Shown here: positions 7,153-17,527 of the stretch, in pieces
Position numbering within the stretch: the first letter of the stretch is position 1
How the letters are laid out: the number at the start of each line of letters is the position of its first letter
Source of the DNA: Phascolarctobacterium faecium DSM 14760
Lineage (GTDB): Bacteria > Bacillota > Negativicutes > Acidaminococcales > Acidaminococcaceae
Direction: 5' to 3'
NCBI RefSeq assembly: GCF_003269275.1
Contig: NZ_QLTS01000001.1
Span: 558,001-622,000 of the forward strand
DNA length: 64,000 nt
The notes under the pieces: generated by a model
What the model saw: only the letters and a program-made list of their open reading frames with translations
The model's database searches: none
Told to the model about the DNA's origin: nothing
Position numbers and translations under genes: made by a program

Positions 7153-9513
7153 CTAAAAAAATTCCTTCTGATACCGATAACTATAACATTTTACCTGGCT
7201 GCCGTCAAAAGTGATTTTAAGCGCTCCGTCCTGATCTGTACGCCGCACCTGAACCCCGCAGGCTGCCAGACGCTGCAGCGTTTCACTGCCAGGATGGCCG
7301 TAGCTGTTGGCCGCACCGACTGAGATAACCGCCAGCTGCGGACTGACTGCCGCTAAAAACGGCATTGAAGAAGAAGCATTACTGCCATGGTGACTGACCT
7401 TCAATACCTGACCGGGCTGAATCTGCCCCGCTGCCAGCAGTTCCTCCGTTTCTGTTGCATCACCTGTAAAAACAATGCTGCCGTCAGCAGATACAACCCT
7501 CACGATCAGCGAGCTTTCATTTGCATCGCTGTCAGCGCTGCCGACAGGCGCGCTGATGATCTGTATTGCAGTATTGCCCAGGGAATAATTTGTGCCGCTC
7601 TCGGCATATATAAGCTGCGCTTTGGTATTCTTCAGCAGTGCCTGTATATCTGCTGAAGGCTGTTCCTGAGGCATAATGAGCCTGCGTATAGGTATATTTT
7701 TAGCTACTGCGGCCGCTCCTCCTGCATGGTCGTGGTGTCCGTGGCTTAAAAGCAGCATATCCAGACTGCGAATCCCCAGGTAACGCAGATAGGGCAGAAC
7801 GATACGGCTGCCCGTATCATAGTCACCACGCAGACCACCGGTATCAATCAGCAGCGTCTGACGCTGCGGTGTTACGACCAGTGCCGCATCCCCCTGTCCC
7901 ACGTCGATAAAATGTACGGTCAGAGGCTGCGGCCTGAATTTATCATAAAGCCCGATCCCCACCAGCATACAGCAGCATAAACCGATCAGCAACCGTCTTT
8001 CGCAAGCAGTGAAATCATCCCAGTCGCTGCTGCCGAAAAGCAGCAACAACAGTAAATAATAGACAGCGCCGCATAAAAGAGGCCAGCTGCCAACAGTGAC
8101 AGTTGCCCAGCCGCCGGATGCCAGCCAGTGAATGATATTCAGCAAGGGGTGCAGTAAAAGCCCTGCCAGTAAAAACAGCAGCTTTCCCAACCCAAATACC
8201 GGCAGGAGGGCATATCCCGCCAGTGTCAGCAGTAGTGCCAGTTCCAGCAGCGGTACTAGAAGCAGATTAGCTGCCAGCCCACTCAGTGAAAGCTGATGAA
8301 AATAATGGATCAAAAACGGCAAAGCCGCCAGCTGTGCTGTTAAAGATACTGCCAGGATCTCGGCAATCCCCACAGGTAAGTAACGGGTACACAGGCCGCT
8401 CAGTACCGGGTAGAAATACAGCAGCCCTGCTGTTGTGGTAAATGATAACTGAAAACCTGCGTCCCAAAGCCAGCGCGGTTCATAGCAGAGCAACAGTATG
8501 ACCACAGCACAGAAAATATTACTGCGCTGCGGCAGCCTGCCGCTAACGCCGGCTCCAAATAGTGCCAGCGACATAAGCAAAGCCCTCAGTACAGGCGGTT
8601 TGAACCCGCACAAAGCCGCATAAAAAAATAAAATCCCTGCCAGCAGCGCCATAGTACAGTGGTTACGGCGCCGCAGCAGTACAAGCAGAAAGCCTGTCAC
8701 CACTGCTATATGCGTACCAGATACAGCCAGCAGATGCGCCAATCCCACAGCAGCAAAATCTTCCCGCGTCTGCGCACTGATACCGTCGTACCCCCCTAAA
8801 GTCATACCGGCTAAAACAGCTCCGGCCTGTCCCGGTACAGTATGCTGCAGATTTGAACGCAGCCCTGCAGCCAGTCCGCCGATATACTGCCTGATACTTT
8901 GTCCGTCCCCGGACAAATACAGCTCACTGCCTTTTATAGACATTCGCCCCTGTAAATCCTGCAATTCGTTCCACAGCCCGCTATCCCAACCACCCGGATT
9001 GGCGAAATCAGTCATTGGTTTAAGCGTTCCCTGTACAATAACGCCACCGGTTATTTTCTCGCTAAGATCCTGCCCTTGGACGAACACACGTACTTTACCA
9101 GATACTGCGATTGCTGTATCGGGTAAAGAGCTGCCAAGTTCCGCACTATTTGTCTGCACCGCTTGACAGGCAAGCACCAGACTGGTTCCCTGCGGCGTTA
9201 CTTTGACACTGCCAGCTTCCACTCTGCCGAAAATACGTACTTCCTGACCGGTAAAAGTCTGCAAAGGCAGCTGCGGCTGACGCATGGCCCCGCTGCCGCT
9301 GGCAGCGCCACAACAAAAACACAAACCAATACCTGCCGCGGCCAACAACTTTACTCCAGCCTTTTGGCGGCAGCACCAGGCAAGCAGCAGCAGAAAAAGT
9401 GCCGCCAGTATCAATGCTGGTATCAACGGCAACAGCTTACTGAGCCCTGCGTGGCAGCCAAGCAGAAATGCCAGTGTGGCGGCGACAATGATCTGTTCCA
9501 GCTGACGCTGCAT
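7153..9513 (-). CDS. comEC: DNA internalization protein ComEC/Rec2 family
   Basis: Inner-membrane channel for single-stranded DNA entry in natural transformation. About 786 residues in the usual order: N-terminal membrane segments and an OB-fold-like domain (about 70-210), the multi-helix competence domain (about 225-500) with LLAVSGTHIAV, and a C-terminal metallo-beta-lactamase-like domain from about 535, beginning FIDVGQGDA and carrying LSHGHHDHAGG and VLKVSHHGS. ATG at 9513 forms a TGATG overlap with the comEA stop; a GTG one codon earlier is also possible. All three domains look intact, so uptake could be functional, although no pilus genes lie in the window. Confidence 0.94.
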   Translation of the reverse strand: MQRQLEQIIVAATLAFLLGCHAGLSKLLPLIPALILAALFLLLLAWCCRQKAGVKLLAAAGIGLCFCCGAASGSGAMRQPQLPLQTFTGQEVRIFGRVEAGSVKVTPQGTSLVLACQAVQTNSAELGSSLPDTAIAVSGKVRVFVQGQDLSEKITGGVIVQGTLKPMTDFANPGGWDSGLWNELQDLQGRMSIKGSELYLSGDGQSIRQYIGGLAAGLRSNLQHTVPGQAGAVLAGMTLGGYDGISAQTREDFAAVGLAHLLAVSGTHIAVVTGFLLVLLRRRNHCTMALLAGILFFYAALCGFKPPVLRALLMSLALFGAGVSGRLPQRSNIFCAVVILLLCYEPRWLWDAGFQLSFTTTAGLLYFYPVLSGLCTRYLPVGIAEILAVSLTAQLAALPFLIHYFHQLSLSGLAANLLLVPLLELALLLTLAGYALLPVFGLGKLLFLLAGLLLHPLLNIIHWLASGGWATVTVGSWPLLCGAVYYLLLLLLFGSSDWDDFTACERRLLIGLCCCMLVGIGLYDKFRPQPLTVHFIDVGQGDAALVVTPQRQTLLIDTGGLRGDYDTGSRIVLPYLRYLGIRSLDMLLLSHGHHDHAGGAAAVAKNIPIRRLIMPQEQPSADIQALLKNTKAQLIYAESGTNYSLGNTAIQIISAPVGSADSDANESSLIVRVVSADGSIVFTGDATETEELLAAGQIQPGQVLKVSHHGSNASSSMPFLAAVSPQLAVISVGAANSYGHPGSETLQRLAACGVQVRRTDQDGALKITFDGSQVKCYSYRYQKEFF

Positions 9514-10160
9514 CACAGCTCCAGATAAGGCTGCATTTTGCTAAACTTGGCCTTACCGATCCCTTTGACCTTCATAACATCCTCGATACTGGCAAACCCA
9601 TGCGCCGCCCGATACTCAAGTATACGCTGCGCGGTAATATCACCGACCCCAGGCAACGCTGTCAGTTCGGCAGCCGTAGCCGTATTCAAATGTACCTTGC
9701 CGCCGGCTTTTGCTGTGCCCCTGCCACTCTCAGCAGCAGTCTTTACCGAGACCAAAGTATTTGCGCCTGCTGCCTCAGCAGCTGCACCTGCATTTACCGG
9801 CGCAGTCTGCTCACGCAATTGCCTGGCACTTAACCGCGGCACATTTACCTGCATACCATCTTTCAGCAGCTTTGCCAAATTAACTTTATCGGGATTAGCT
9901 TCCAGTGTCATTCCTCCGGCAGCGGCGATAGCCGCAGTAGCTCTGCTCCCTGCGGGGATTTCATATAAACCCGGCTTTGCTACCGCACCGCTTACATATA
10001 CCTTAACTCCCCGAGTCTGTACCGCACTGATACCAGCTGCCGGTACAGGCACAACAGCAGCAGTATCCTGCGGGCTGCTTCCCAGCAGACTGCCGCCGGC
10101 ACATAAAACTACGGCAGCCCCCAAAGCTGCTACTTTTCCTCTCAGCCCTCGTTCCATCAT
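9513..10160 (-). CDS. comEA: Competence protein ComEA, helix-hairpin-helix DNA receptor
   Basis: Envelope DNA-binding protein that hands DNA to ComEC. The 215 residues comprise an N-terminal hydrophobic anchor (about 8-28), an SLBB-type domain (about 48-112, VKVYVSGAVAKPGLYEIP then NLAKLLKDGMQVNVP), an alanine-rich linker, and two helix-hairpin-helix units (about 153-215) with LNTATAAELTALPGVGD and VKGIGKAKF. The stop overlaps the comEC start. It follows leuS after a terminator; no separate strong promoter was recognised, so readthrough or a weak promoter may drive it. Confidence 0.93.
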   Translation of the reverse strand: MMERGLRGKVAALGAAVVLCAGGSLLGSSPQDTAAVVPVPAAGISAVQTRGVKVYVSGAVAKPGLYEIPAGSRATAAIAAAGGMTLEANPDKVNLAKLLKDGMQVNVPRLSARQLREQTAPVNAGAAAEAAGANTLVSVKTAAESGRGTAKAGGKVHLNTATAAELTALPGVGDITAQRILEYRAAHGFASIEDVMKVKGIGKAKFSKMQPYLEL

Positions 10161-10183
10161 CGCTATCCAGCCCCTTTAAAACG

Positions 10184-10241
10184 CAAAAAAGCAGAGTTCC
10201 TGAGGTCAACAATAAATTCGTTATACCTTAGGAACTCTGCC
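10184..10241 (-). terminator. Terminator after leuS
   Basis: Minus-strand hairpin with arms GCAGAGTTCC and GGAACTCTGC (10191-10240) extended by a few further pairs, followed by a run of six T. Confidence 0.85.
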
Positions 10242-10297
10242 ATAGCGTCTTTATGATTTGATCTTACTGATACAGCTATTTAATTTTTTTCTGCGAT

Positions 10298-12790
10298 TTA
10301 AGGTCTGGCAACAATATTGACCAAACGTCCGGGTACGCAGACGATCTTCACGATCTTGCCGACATCGACCATAGCAGCGATATGTTCATCCGCCAAAGCC
10401 AGTTTTTCCAGTTCTTCCCTGCCGGCTTCCGCAGGTACAACCAAACGGCCTTTGACCTTACCGTTGACTTGCAGCACGATCTCGACATTATCGACCTTCA
10501 TGGCCTCTGCCTCGGCTTTAGGCCAGCTTTGTGCATGCACGCTGCTGTCAGCGTCGATGACGCCATGCCACAATTCTTCGGTTACGTGCGGTACGAAAGG
10601 AGCAAGCAACCGCAGCAAAGCGGAAACGGTTTCATAAACCAGACCGGCATTGTAATTTTTCTGAGCTTCCTTATAAACATATAAAGCATTGACCAACTCC
10701 ATCATCGCACTGATTGCAGTATTGAAATTAAACCGCTGCTCGATATCGTCGGTAACTTTTTTGATCGTATTATGCAGCACGCGGCGCAGCTCTTTATCAG
10801 CTTCATCCAGTTTTGAAGTATCATAGCCGGTGACCTTTTGGGCCAGCTCACCCTGGAAGTGGCTGACGACACGCCAGACACGGTTGATAAAACGGAAGGA
10901 ACCCTCCACGCCCTGATCGCTCCATTCCAACTCTCTTTCAGGCGGAGCAGCAAACATAATAAACAGACGAGCAGTATCGGCACCGTATTTGGAAATGATC
11001 TCTTCCGGAGAAACGACATTACCTAAAGATTTACTCATTTTCGCACCGTCTTTAATGACCATGCCCTGAGTCAGCAGGTTGGTAAATGGTTCGTCGTATT
11101 TTACAAGGCCTGCGTCACGCAATACCTTCATAAAGAAACGTGAATACAGCAAATGCAGGATCGCATGCTCGATACCCCCGATGTACTGATCGACCGGAGC
11201 CCAGTAATCAACAGCTTCTTTACTGAATGGAGCAATATCGTTTTTCGGATCGGTATACCGCAGATAATACCAGGAAGAACACAGGAAAGTGTCCATAGTA
11301 TCGGTCTCGCGGCGGGCCGGCTTACCGCATTTGGGGCAGGTGCAGTTAACAAAGCTTTCACTGGTTGCCAGCGGTGAAACGCTGCCCGCATCAAACTTGA
11401 CGTCTTCCGGTAAACGTACCGGCAGCTCTGCTTCCGGCACAAGAACTTCGCCGCAGTCAGGACAGTAAATAATCGGGATCGGAGCCCCCCAATAACGCTG
11501 ACGGCTGATGAGCCAGTCGCGCAGACGGTAGTTGACATGGCGGGAACCAAAGCCCTGTTCTTCCGCATAATCCATAATAGCTTTGATTGCAGCATGCATC
11601 TCCATGCCGCTGAACTTGCCTGAATTTACCAGCACGCCTTCTTTTTCTTCATAGGCGGCAGTCATATCTTCAACTTTTAATTCCTGGTCTTTAGGAGTAA
11701 CGACAACGATCTTATCCAGACCGTATTTATCGGCAAACATCCAGTCGCGCTGATCACCTGTAGGTACACCCATAACAGCTCCGGTGCCATAATCGTACAG
11801 GACATAGTTGGTGACCCAGATCTCTACCTGGCGGCCATTGAAAGGATTGACAGCATATTTCCCGGTAAAGATACCTTCTTTTTCCGACTCGCTGGAAGTA
11901 CGTTCAATATCGGACTGGTTGCGCACACGGGCGCAGAAAGCCCTGATCTCGTCTGCCTTCGGATTATCCCGGCACAACTGCTCTACCATTGGATGCTCGG
12001 CAGCCAGGACCACGAAGGTAACGCCAAATGCCGTATCCGGACGGGTAGTGTAAACAGGTAGCTTAGCATTGATGCAGGGCACGTCAAAGCTGAATTCCAG
12101 ACCTTCACTGCGCCCGATCCAGTTTTTCTGCATCGTCTTAACGCGTTCCGGCCAGCCGTTCAAAAGTTTCAAATCATCCAAAAGTTCTTCCGCATAATCG
12201 GTAATTTTGAAGAACCATTGTTCCAGATCTTTTTTGACGACCTCATGGTCACAGCGCCAGCAGCGTCCGTCGATAACCTGCTCATTAGCCAAAACAGTGT
12301 TGCATTCACCACACCAGTTGACAGCAGATTTTTTCTTGACGGCCAAACCGCGCTTATAAAACAGCTCAAAGAACCACTGGGTCCATTTATAGTAATCTTC
12401 CTTACAGGTGGCAACTTCGCGGTCCCAATCATAGGACAGTCCCAGTTCCTTCTGCTGACGGGTCATGTTGGCGATATTTTCCATCGTCCATTTAGCAGGG
12501 TGGATACCATGTTTGATCGCGGCATTCTCAGCCGGCATACCAAAAGAATCCCAGCCCATCGGATGCAGCACGTTAAAACCGTTCATACTGCGGAAGCGGG
12601 CAACTACGTCGCCGATGGAATAATTGCGTACGTGCCCCATATGCAGGTTGCCCGAAGGATACGGGAACATTTCCAGCACATAAGACTTGGGTTTGCCTGC
12701 ATCAATATCAGTTTTAAATGCCTTGTTATCTTCCCAATATTTCTGCCATTTGCTTTCTATGGCATGGGGAGTATACTTTTCTTCGATCAT
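10298..12790 (-). CDS. leuS: Leucyl-tRNA synthetase
   Basis: Charges tRNA-Leu with leucine. About 830 residues, normal for bacterial LeuRS. Visible signatures are the HIGH-type motif as NLHMGHVRN (about 50-58), the zinc-like CxxC pairs, the CP1 editing domain in the middle, and KMSKS as AKMSKSLGN (about 590). The first ATG of the frame is only two bases after AGGAGG; the ATG three codons later (12790), which gives the family-typical MIEEKYTPH, is the likelier start. Expression is under a leucine T-box leader at 12833-13079. Confidence 0.97.
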   Translation of the reverse strand: MIEEKYTPHAIESKWQKYWEDNKAFKTDIDAGKPKSYVLEMFPYPSGNLHMGHVRNYSIGDVVARFRSMNGFNVLHPMGWDSFGMPAENAAIKHGIHPAKWTMENIANMTRQQKELGLSYDWDREVATCKEDYYKWTQWFFELFYKRGLAVKKKSAVNWCGECNTVLANEQVIDGRCWRCDHEVVKKDLEQWFFKITDYAEELLDDLKLLNGWPERVKTMQKNWIGRSEGLEFSFDVPCINAKLPVYTTRPDTAFGVTFVVLAAEHPMVEQLCRDNPKADEIRAFCARVRNQSDIERTSSESEKEGIFTGKYAVNPFNGRQVEIWVTNYVLYDYGTGAVMGVPTGDQRDWMFADKYGLDKIVVVTPKDQELKVEDMTAAYEEKEGVLVNSGKFSGMEMHAAIKAIMDYAEEQGFGSRHVNYRLRDWLISRQRYWGAPIPIIYCPDCGEVLVPEAELPVRLPEDVKFDAGSVSPLATSESFVNCTCPKCGKPARRETDTMDTFLCSSWYYLRYTDPKNDIAPFSKEAVDYWAPVDQYIGGIEHAILHLLYSRFFMKVLRDAGLVKYDEPFTNLLTQGMVIKDGAKMSKSLGNVVSPEEIISKYGADTARLFIMFAAPPERELEWSDQGVEGSFRFINRVWRVVSHFQGELAQKVTGYDTSKLDEADKELRRVLHNTIKKVTDDIEQRFNFNTAISAMMELVNALYVYKEAQKNYNAGLVYETVSALLRLLAPFVPHVTEELWHGVIDADSSVHAQSWPKAEAEAMKVDNVEIVLQVNGKVKGRLVVPAEAGREELEKLALADEHIAAMVDVGKIVKIVCVPGRLVNIVARP

Positions 12791-12832
12791 TCTTCTCATA
12801 ACCTCCTAAAATTTTCTTACCACCGCAGCGCG

Positions 12833-13079
12833 GCAAATAAAAAAGTCCCCGGCTGTTAGGCCAGGGACGAAATAGCTTTCGCGGTACCACCCTGATTGCC
12901 GAAAAAAATCTCGGCCACTCGAAACTGTAACGCCAGTTATGCGTCCGCGCTTTTGACGCGGCTCCTCCGCGGCGAGTTCACCTTGCTCCCGTATTGACTC
13001 GCAGCTGCCGTCAACTTTCTGCAACAGGGATCTGTGGTTACTACTCCGCTTCACCGAATTTGTTCATTCTGCAAATACT
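12833..13079 (-). promoter_or_regulatory. Leucine T-box leader of leuS
   Basis: Minus-strand leader with the conserved T-box sequence GGTGGTACCGCG (12880-12891), which pairs with the acceptor end of uncharged tRNA, and a terminator hairpin GTCCCTGG / CCGGGGAC (12845-12868) followed by six T. A GAACTC segment about 104 bases into the transcript places a CUC leucine codon at 12974-12976, the expected position of the specifier. The terminator forms when tRNA-Leu is charged. The specifier is inferred from position, not from a folded model. Confidence 0.9.
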
Positions 13080-13085
13080 TTAACC

Positions 13086-13113
13086 ATTATATCACAAATC
13101 CGCGGAGTTTCAA
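13086..13113 (-). promoter_or_regulatory. Promoter of the leuS T-box transcript
   Basis: Minus-strand -35 TTGAAA (13108-13113) and -10 TATAAT (13086-13091), spacer 16 bases. Confidence 0.75.
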
Positions 13114-13185
13114 GTCTTTTCTTCCCCATCTGCCTAGTACGCACTGCAGGCGGCTTTTAATGCTCTGCGCTCATCTGGAGCCTGC

Positions 13186-14367
13186 TTACTCTCCCTCAAG
13201 CTTAATAGTATGACGCTGCTGCACCAACAGCCAAAATGCCAGTGTGATCACCAGTACGATGATACCTGACAATGCAAACATATTGGCATAGCCCAATATC
13301 TCGGTAATAAACCCCAGACCCATAGCGCCGACGACGATGCCGACTTCAATAAAAGCAGTAAAAAAACCCAGTGCCGGTCCACGTTCTTCCGGCCGGGTAA
13401 CATCAACGACCAGTGCAGTAAGCGCCGGCACTAAAGCTCCATATCCCAGTCCGAATAATATTGCGATCAGCCCAAGCGTCCAAACGTTATCCATAATAAA
13501 GAAACACATAGCCGCCAGTGCAACCAAAAGTGAAAACGGCAAAATCACCAGACGCCTGTCGACATGATCGGACAGCTTACCGGCAAAGACCCTGCTGCCC
13601 ATCGTCGCCAAAGCATAGACTACGAAAAAAATACCATAATCACTTATATGCCGCTGCTGCGCATAAATCGGTAAAAAAGTAAGAATCGCTCCATAGACCA
13701 GTGATGCACCCAAAAGGCACAGCGAAGACATAAAAATTACCCGCCGCCTGAAAATCGGCAGCAGATCCAGTTTTTGTTCCTGATCATAAACAGGATTCGT
13801 TTCCTTGAGCGGCAGTAACACGAAAAAGCATACTAATGCCGTAACAAAAGTCACGTTGAACAAAAAAGGATAACTTTGTGTATGCTGAAGGATCCAAATG
13901 CCTGCTGCTGGAAAAACAGCCATAGAAACCACACTGCAGGTCTGATAAATCCCCAGCACCTCGCCGCGCCTGTCTACCGGCGCATAATCGGCTATATAGG
14001 CAGCCGATGCCGCCAGATACATCGCCAGACAAACACCATGCGCAAGCCTGAGTACGACCAGCGGCACCACGCCGGTAACTCTGCCGAACAGCAGAAACAA
14101 CAGTGCAAAAGAAATCGTACCCAGAAGCATCATACGCTTACGACCCCATTCGTTGGCCAGTTTACCCAAATACGGCCGTATAATAAAGGACGACAGGCCG
14201 AAAGCGCCACCAACCAGCCCGATATCGGCAGGTGTACCGCCCAACATCTCCACATACTGCGGCAATACCGGAATATACAAATAAAAAGCTCCATAATACA
14301 AAAAATTAGCCAGGCAAAACAAAATAAAATTCACTGACCACATACTGAAATCCTGCTGCTTTGTCAT
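13186..14367 (-). CDS. MFS transporter, drug/sugar efflux type
   Basis: Inner-membrane major facilitator of 393 residues with about 12 hydrophobic segments. The loop between segments 2 and 3 has the MFS signature as GKLANEWGRKRMM (about 70-82), and a matching GKLSDHVDRR occurs in the second half, the usual internal duplication. The substrate cannot be told from sequence. The frame is open to an ATG at 14400, but GGGGAGGGG directly before the internal ATG at 14367 marks the real start. It stands alone between the leuS promoter and the divergent phosphoesterase gene; no clear terminator was seen after it. Confidence 0.85.
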   Translation of the reverse strand: MTKQQDFSMWSVNFILFCLANFLYYGAFYLYIPVLPQYVEMLGGTPADIGLVGGAFGLSSFIIRPYLGKLANEWGRKRMMLLGTISFALLFLLFGRVTGVVPLVVLRLAHGVCLAMYLAASAAYIADYAPVDRRGEVLGIYQTCSVVSMAVFPAAGIWILQHTQSYPFLFNVTFVTALVCFFVLLPLKETNPVYDQEQKLDLLPIFRRRVIFMSSLCLLGASLVYGAILTFLPIYAQQRHISDYGIFFVVYALATMGSRVFAGKLSDHVDRRLVILPFSLLVALAAMCFFIMDNVWTLGLIAILFGLGYGALVPALTALVVDVTRPEERGPALGFFTAFIEVGIVVGAMGLGFITEILGYANMFALSGIIVLVITLAFWLLVQQRHTIKLEGE

Positions 14368-14563
14368 AGTTGCCCCTCCCCTGCGTTTTGATACTTTCAT
14401 TGTATAAAAATGCTGAAAGCGGCAACAGCAACCAGAGATAGAAAGGAAAAAGATTCTAGCATCCTAATTCAGCCTTCATATCTATATTAAACGGATTAAT
14501 CAAACTTTGGTAGTAAACACAGGCATTTATTCTCGCGCCGAGGTCAACCCTGTCAGCAATTCC

Positions 14564-14592
14564 TTGCATTCCTTCTTAAAATAAGCTAACAT
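14564..14592 (+). promoter_or_regulatory. Promoter of the 14630 phosphoesterase/EamA run
   Basis: TTGCAT (14564-14569) and TAACAT (14587-14592) with 17-base spacing. The -10 lies in a direct repeat TAACATTAAG that occurs twice between 14587 and 14608. The rest of 14401-14563 shows nothing recognisable. Confidence 0.45.
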
Positions 14593-14629
14593 TAAGTTAA
14601 CATTAAGCAGCAAAAATGGAGCATAATTC

Positions 14630-15322
14630 ATGAAAATTTACGCTATCGGCGACCTGCACCTTTCCGGAAAGCCTCCGTCCAAGCCTATGGAAATCTTCGG
14701 CGAACACTGGGCAGACCACGCCGCCAAGGTTGCAGCCAACTGGCATCAACTTATCCGCAGCGACGATACCGTCATCATCTGCGGCGACACCTCATGGGCC
14801 ATGGACCTGCAAGACGCGCTGACCGACCTGAACTGGATCGCCGCCCTGCCCGGGCGCAAAATCATTCTGCGCGGCAACCATGACTACTGGTGGTCATCTT
14901 TAAAAAAGATGCAGACTGCGACAGAAAATAATTTCAGCTTTCTGCAAAACAACTTTTTTACCTGCGGCACGACTGCCATCTGCGGCAGTCGTGGCTGGCT
15001 CCTGCCTTCATCTGACAATTTTAACGCGGACGATGCCGCTATCTACCGCCGTGAAGGACTGCGCCTAGAGGCTTCACTGGAAGCTGCCAGACAAGCCGGC
15101 TACAGCGATATCATAGCCGCACTGCATTATCCGCCTCTTTATGACGCTGCAAATGAATCTGTTTTTGCCGAACTGCTGGAGCGTTACGGCGTCAGGCACT
15201 GCGTTTTCGGCCATATCCACGGCAGCGATGCAAGCATGGTTTTTGAAGGTATCCGCAACGGCATCACCTATAAGCTTGTCAGCTGTGACACGCAGGGTTT
15301 TACACCGCAGCTGGTAAAATAA
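14630..15322 (+). CDS. Cytoplasmic metallophosphoesterase
   Basis: Calcineurin-like phosphoesterase of 230 residues without signal peptide or membrane segment. Metal-binding motifs appear in order: DLHLSG (8-13), CGDTSWAMD (about 51-59), RGNHDYWWSS (about 84-93), ALHYPP (about 165) and FGHIHG (about 196). The closest general type is the family of small Firmicutes phosphoesterases whose substrates are unknown. ATG start with GGAG upstream. Two EamA transporter genes follow on the same strand after 20 bases and may be co-transcribed. Confidence 0.85.
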   Translation: MKIYAIGDLHLSGKPPSKPMEIFGEHWADHAAKVAANWHQLIRSDDTVIICGDTSWAMDLQDALTDLNWIAALPGRKIILRGNHDYWWSSLKKMQTATENNFSFLQNNFFTCGTTAICGSRGWLLPSSDNFNADDAAIYRREGLRLEASLEAARQAGYSDIIAALHYPPLYDAANESVFAELLERYGVRHCVFGHIHGSDASMVFEGIRNGITYKLVSCDTQGFTPQLVK

Positions 15323-15342
15323 ACAGCGAAGAAGGCGTTCCT

Positions 15343-16293
15343 ATGCCCAAAAATATTTCCGCAGCAACACTGATGGTTTTATTCGCCTGCATCATTTGGG
15401 GCGCACAGCCGATGTTCGTCACTTTTGTCGTCCGCGAGTTCGACCCGATCCCTCTGGTCAGTATCCGTTATTTTACAGTAGGCGTAGTGCTGCTGGCAGC
15501 GCTGGCTTACAGCGGCGAAAAACTGCTGCCACCACGCAAGGCCTGGCTGCCGCTGTTTTTGATGGGCGTCCTCAGCGTTGGCGGCAACAATGTTGCGCAA
15601 TTTACAGGCCTGCAATACTCGACCGTAGCCAACCTTACTATTATTGCCTCGCTGACGCCTGCCGTGACCGCACTCTTAAGTCTGGTGCTGCTGCATGAAC
15701 GGCTGCATAAGCTGCAATGGCTCGGTATCGCCGCCAGTATCATCGGCGCCGTTTACCTGATCAGCAAAGGTTCGCTTTCAACGATTATCAACCTGAACTT
15801 TAATTTCGGTGATATCCTGTTCTGCGTCAGTATGGTCGCCTGGGCTTTTTATACCATTCTTGTCGCGCAGGTCAGTAAATATGTATCTGCCTACAGCGCT
15901 GTAGCCTGGGCCGGGCTGCTTGGCTCGCTGACTACGGCTGCTTACAGTATCCTGACCGGGCAGTTTGCACTGCCCTATGACCTTTCCGCTTTAGCCTGGG
16001 GGTCCTATTTTTACGTTATTTTTATCGGCAGCCTGGTCGGTATGCTGTTCTGGAACAAAGGCATCCGCGTTATCGGCCCCAGTCAGGCCGCCGTGTTTAT
16101 GAATCTGATGCCGTTAGTAGGCATCATCTGCGGCATCGCCTTTCTCGACGAAAGCTTCTATACTTCTGAAGCAGTTGGCGGCGCTCTTATCATCGCCGGT
16201 GTGTATCTGACTACGCAGTACCGCCTGCTGGCCTATAAACTGGCCAGATATCTGGTCAAACGCCGGCGGCAGAAATCATTGAACGACTGTTAA
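15343..16293 (+). CDS. EamA/DMT family transporter (first of a tandem pair)
   Basis: Inner-membrane drug/metabolite transporter of 316 residues with ten predicted helices in two EamA repeats (about 8-140 and 155-295). Typical features are CIIWGAQPMF in helix 1, the ERLHKLQWLGI junction at the end of repeat one and the basic C-terminal tail. The substrate is unknown; relatives export amino acids or other metabolites. ATG with GAAGAAGG upstream. The following gene is a close paralogue, so the pair arose by tandem duplication or works as a heteromer. Confidence 0.9.
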   Translation: MPKNISAATLMVLFACIIWGAQPMFVTFVVREFDPIPLVSIRYFTVGVVLLAALAYSGEKLLPPRKAWLPLFLMGVLSVGGNNVAQFTGLQYSTVANLTIIASLTPAVTALLSLVLLHERLHKLQWLGIAASIIGAVYLISKGSLSTIINLNFNFGDILFCVSMVAWAFYTILVAQVSKYVSAYSAVAWAGLLGSLTTAAYSILTGQFALPYDLSALAWGSYFYVIFIGSLVGMLFWNKGIRVIGPSQAAVFMNLMPLVGIICGIAFLDESFYTSEAVGGALIIAGVYLTTQYRLLAYKLARYLVKRRRQKSLNDC

Positions 16294-16360
16294 GCTTTTA
16301 AGTTACGGGCAGATGCCCGGCACTTTATAAATCATCATCGAAAGGTCTGTCAGCACTGCA

Positions 16361-17308
16361 ATGCAAACGAACAAGCTTACCGCCTCGGCACTTTTGATCT
16401 GCACTTGTATCATCTGGGGCATTCAACCGATGTTCGCCAAATTCGTCGTCAGGGAAATGTCACCCATACCTATGGTCAGCATTCGCTACACTATTGTAGC
16501 CCTGACGCTGTTTGCTATGCTTGCCTGGCGCGGCGAAAAGCTGCTGCCGCCACGCAGGACCTGGCCGGCCTTATTTACCATGGGCATCCTCGGCGTCTGC
16601 ATCAATAACGTTACCCAATTTACCGGGCTGCAATATTCGACAGTCACCAACTTTACCATTATCGCCACACTCACGCCCATCGTGACGGCTCTGCTCAGCT
16701 TTGTGCTGATCCATGAACGTCTGCACCGCCTGCAATGGCTCGGCATCTGCAGCAGCCTGTGCGGCGCGCTGTACCTGCTCAGCAACGGTTCGCTTGCGGC
16801 CATATTGACGCTGAGCTTTAATATCGGCGACGTACTCTTTTTTACCAGTCAGGTCGCCTGGGCACTGTATTCTATCATCGTCGTGCGCATCATCGACGAT
16901 GTTTCCCCCTTTGCCATCGTCGCCTGGTCGGGTCTGTTAGGTTCGCTTACCACGGCAGCCGGCGCTGCTTATTTTGGTCATTTCGAACTTCCCTCGCTGC
17001 TTTCACCGCTGGCTCTTGGTTCATATCTGTTCGTCATTTTTGCCGGCGGGCTGATTGCCATGATCTTCTGGAACAAAGGTACCGGCATCGTCGGTCCCAG
17101 TCAGGCAGCCGTATTTATGAATATCATGCCGCTGGTCGGCATCATCTGCGGGGTGCTGTTTCTTGACGAACAACTGCTCATCTCCCAGGCTATTGGCGGC
17201 GCACTTATCCTCGGCGGCGTCTATCTGACCACACAATACCGTACCGTCGCCTATCGACTGGCAAAATATTTTACGCGTCGCCAGCGTAAACGACAGCCAC
17301 TGCACTGA
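16361..17308 (+). CDS. EamA/DMT family transporter (second of a tandem pair)
   Basis: Paralogue of the preceding gene, 315 residues, ten predicted helices. It shares long blocks with it, for example CIIWGIQPMF, EKLLPPR, QFTGLQYSTV, IHERLHRLQWLGI and the FWNKGTGIVGPSQAAVFMN region, with differences mainly in loops. The ribosome site is weak (AAAGG about 15 bases before ATG), so translation may depend on coupling to the first gene. A plus-strand terminator follows at 17374-17406. Confidence 0.9.
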   Translation: MQTNKLTASALLICTCIIWGIQPMFAKFVVREMSPIPMVSIRYTIVALTLFAMLAWRGEKLLPPRRTWPALFTMGILGVCINNVTQFTGLQYSTVTNFTIIATLTPIVTALLSFVLIHERLHRLQWLGICSSLCGALYLLSNGSLAAILTLSFNIGDVLFFTSQVAWALYSIIVVRIIDDVSPFAIVAWSGLLGSLTTAAGAAYFGHFELPSLLSPLALGSYLFVIFAGGLIAMIFWNKGTGIVGPSQAAVFMNIMPLVGIICGVLFLDEQLLISQAIGGALILGGVYLTTQYRTVAYRLAKYFTRRQRKRQPLH

Positions 17309-17373
17309 CATATCGATGACCGGCGACCTAAGCACAAACAGATCAAAATATCTCTCACAGTCAAGCTTCTTCT

Positions 17374-17406
17374 GCTCGCGTCGGCAACGGCGGCGAGCCT
17401 TTTTAT
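17374..17406 (+). terminator. Terminator after the EamA pair
   Basis: Stem GCTCGC / GCGAGC with additional inner pairs around a GCAA loop, followed by CTTTTTATTTT on the plus strand. Confidence 0.8.
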
Positions 17407-17437
17407 TTTAACAGGTACTATGTCATCCCCGACTTTA

Positions 17438-17466
17438 TTGACACAGGCTGCGAACAGTGCTATGCT
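17438..17466 (+). promoter_or_regulatory. Promoter of the NifX-like gene
   Basis: TTGACA (17438-17443) and TATGCT (17461-17466), spacer 17 bases, about 60 bases before the start codon. Confidence 0.65.
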
Positions 17467-17527
17467 AAAAATGTTTACGGCATATGTCGCAAACTCATAA
17501 CAATCACAGTAAAGGAGCGGTATAACA

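Noticed and set aside
9538-10179. Long plus-strand frame opposite comEA
   Set aside because: It mirrors comEA with an alanine/proline-rich translation, a typical shadow of a GC-rich gene; no ribosome site.
12806-13054. Open frame of 82 codons upstream of leuS
   Set aside because: It coincides with the T-box leader, including the T-box sequence and terminator; the coding look comes from structured RNA.
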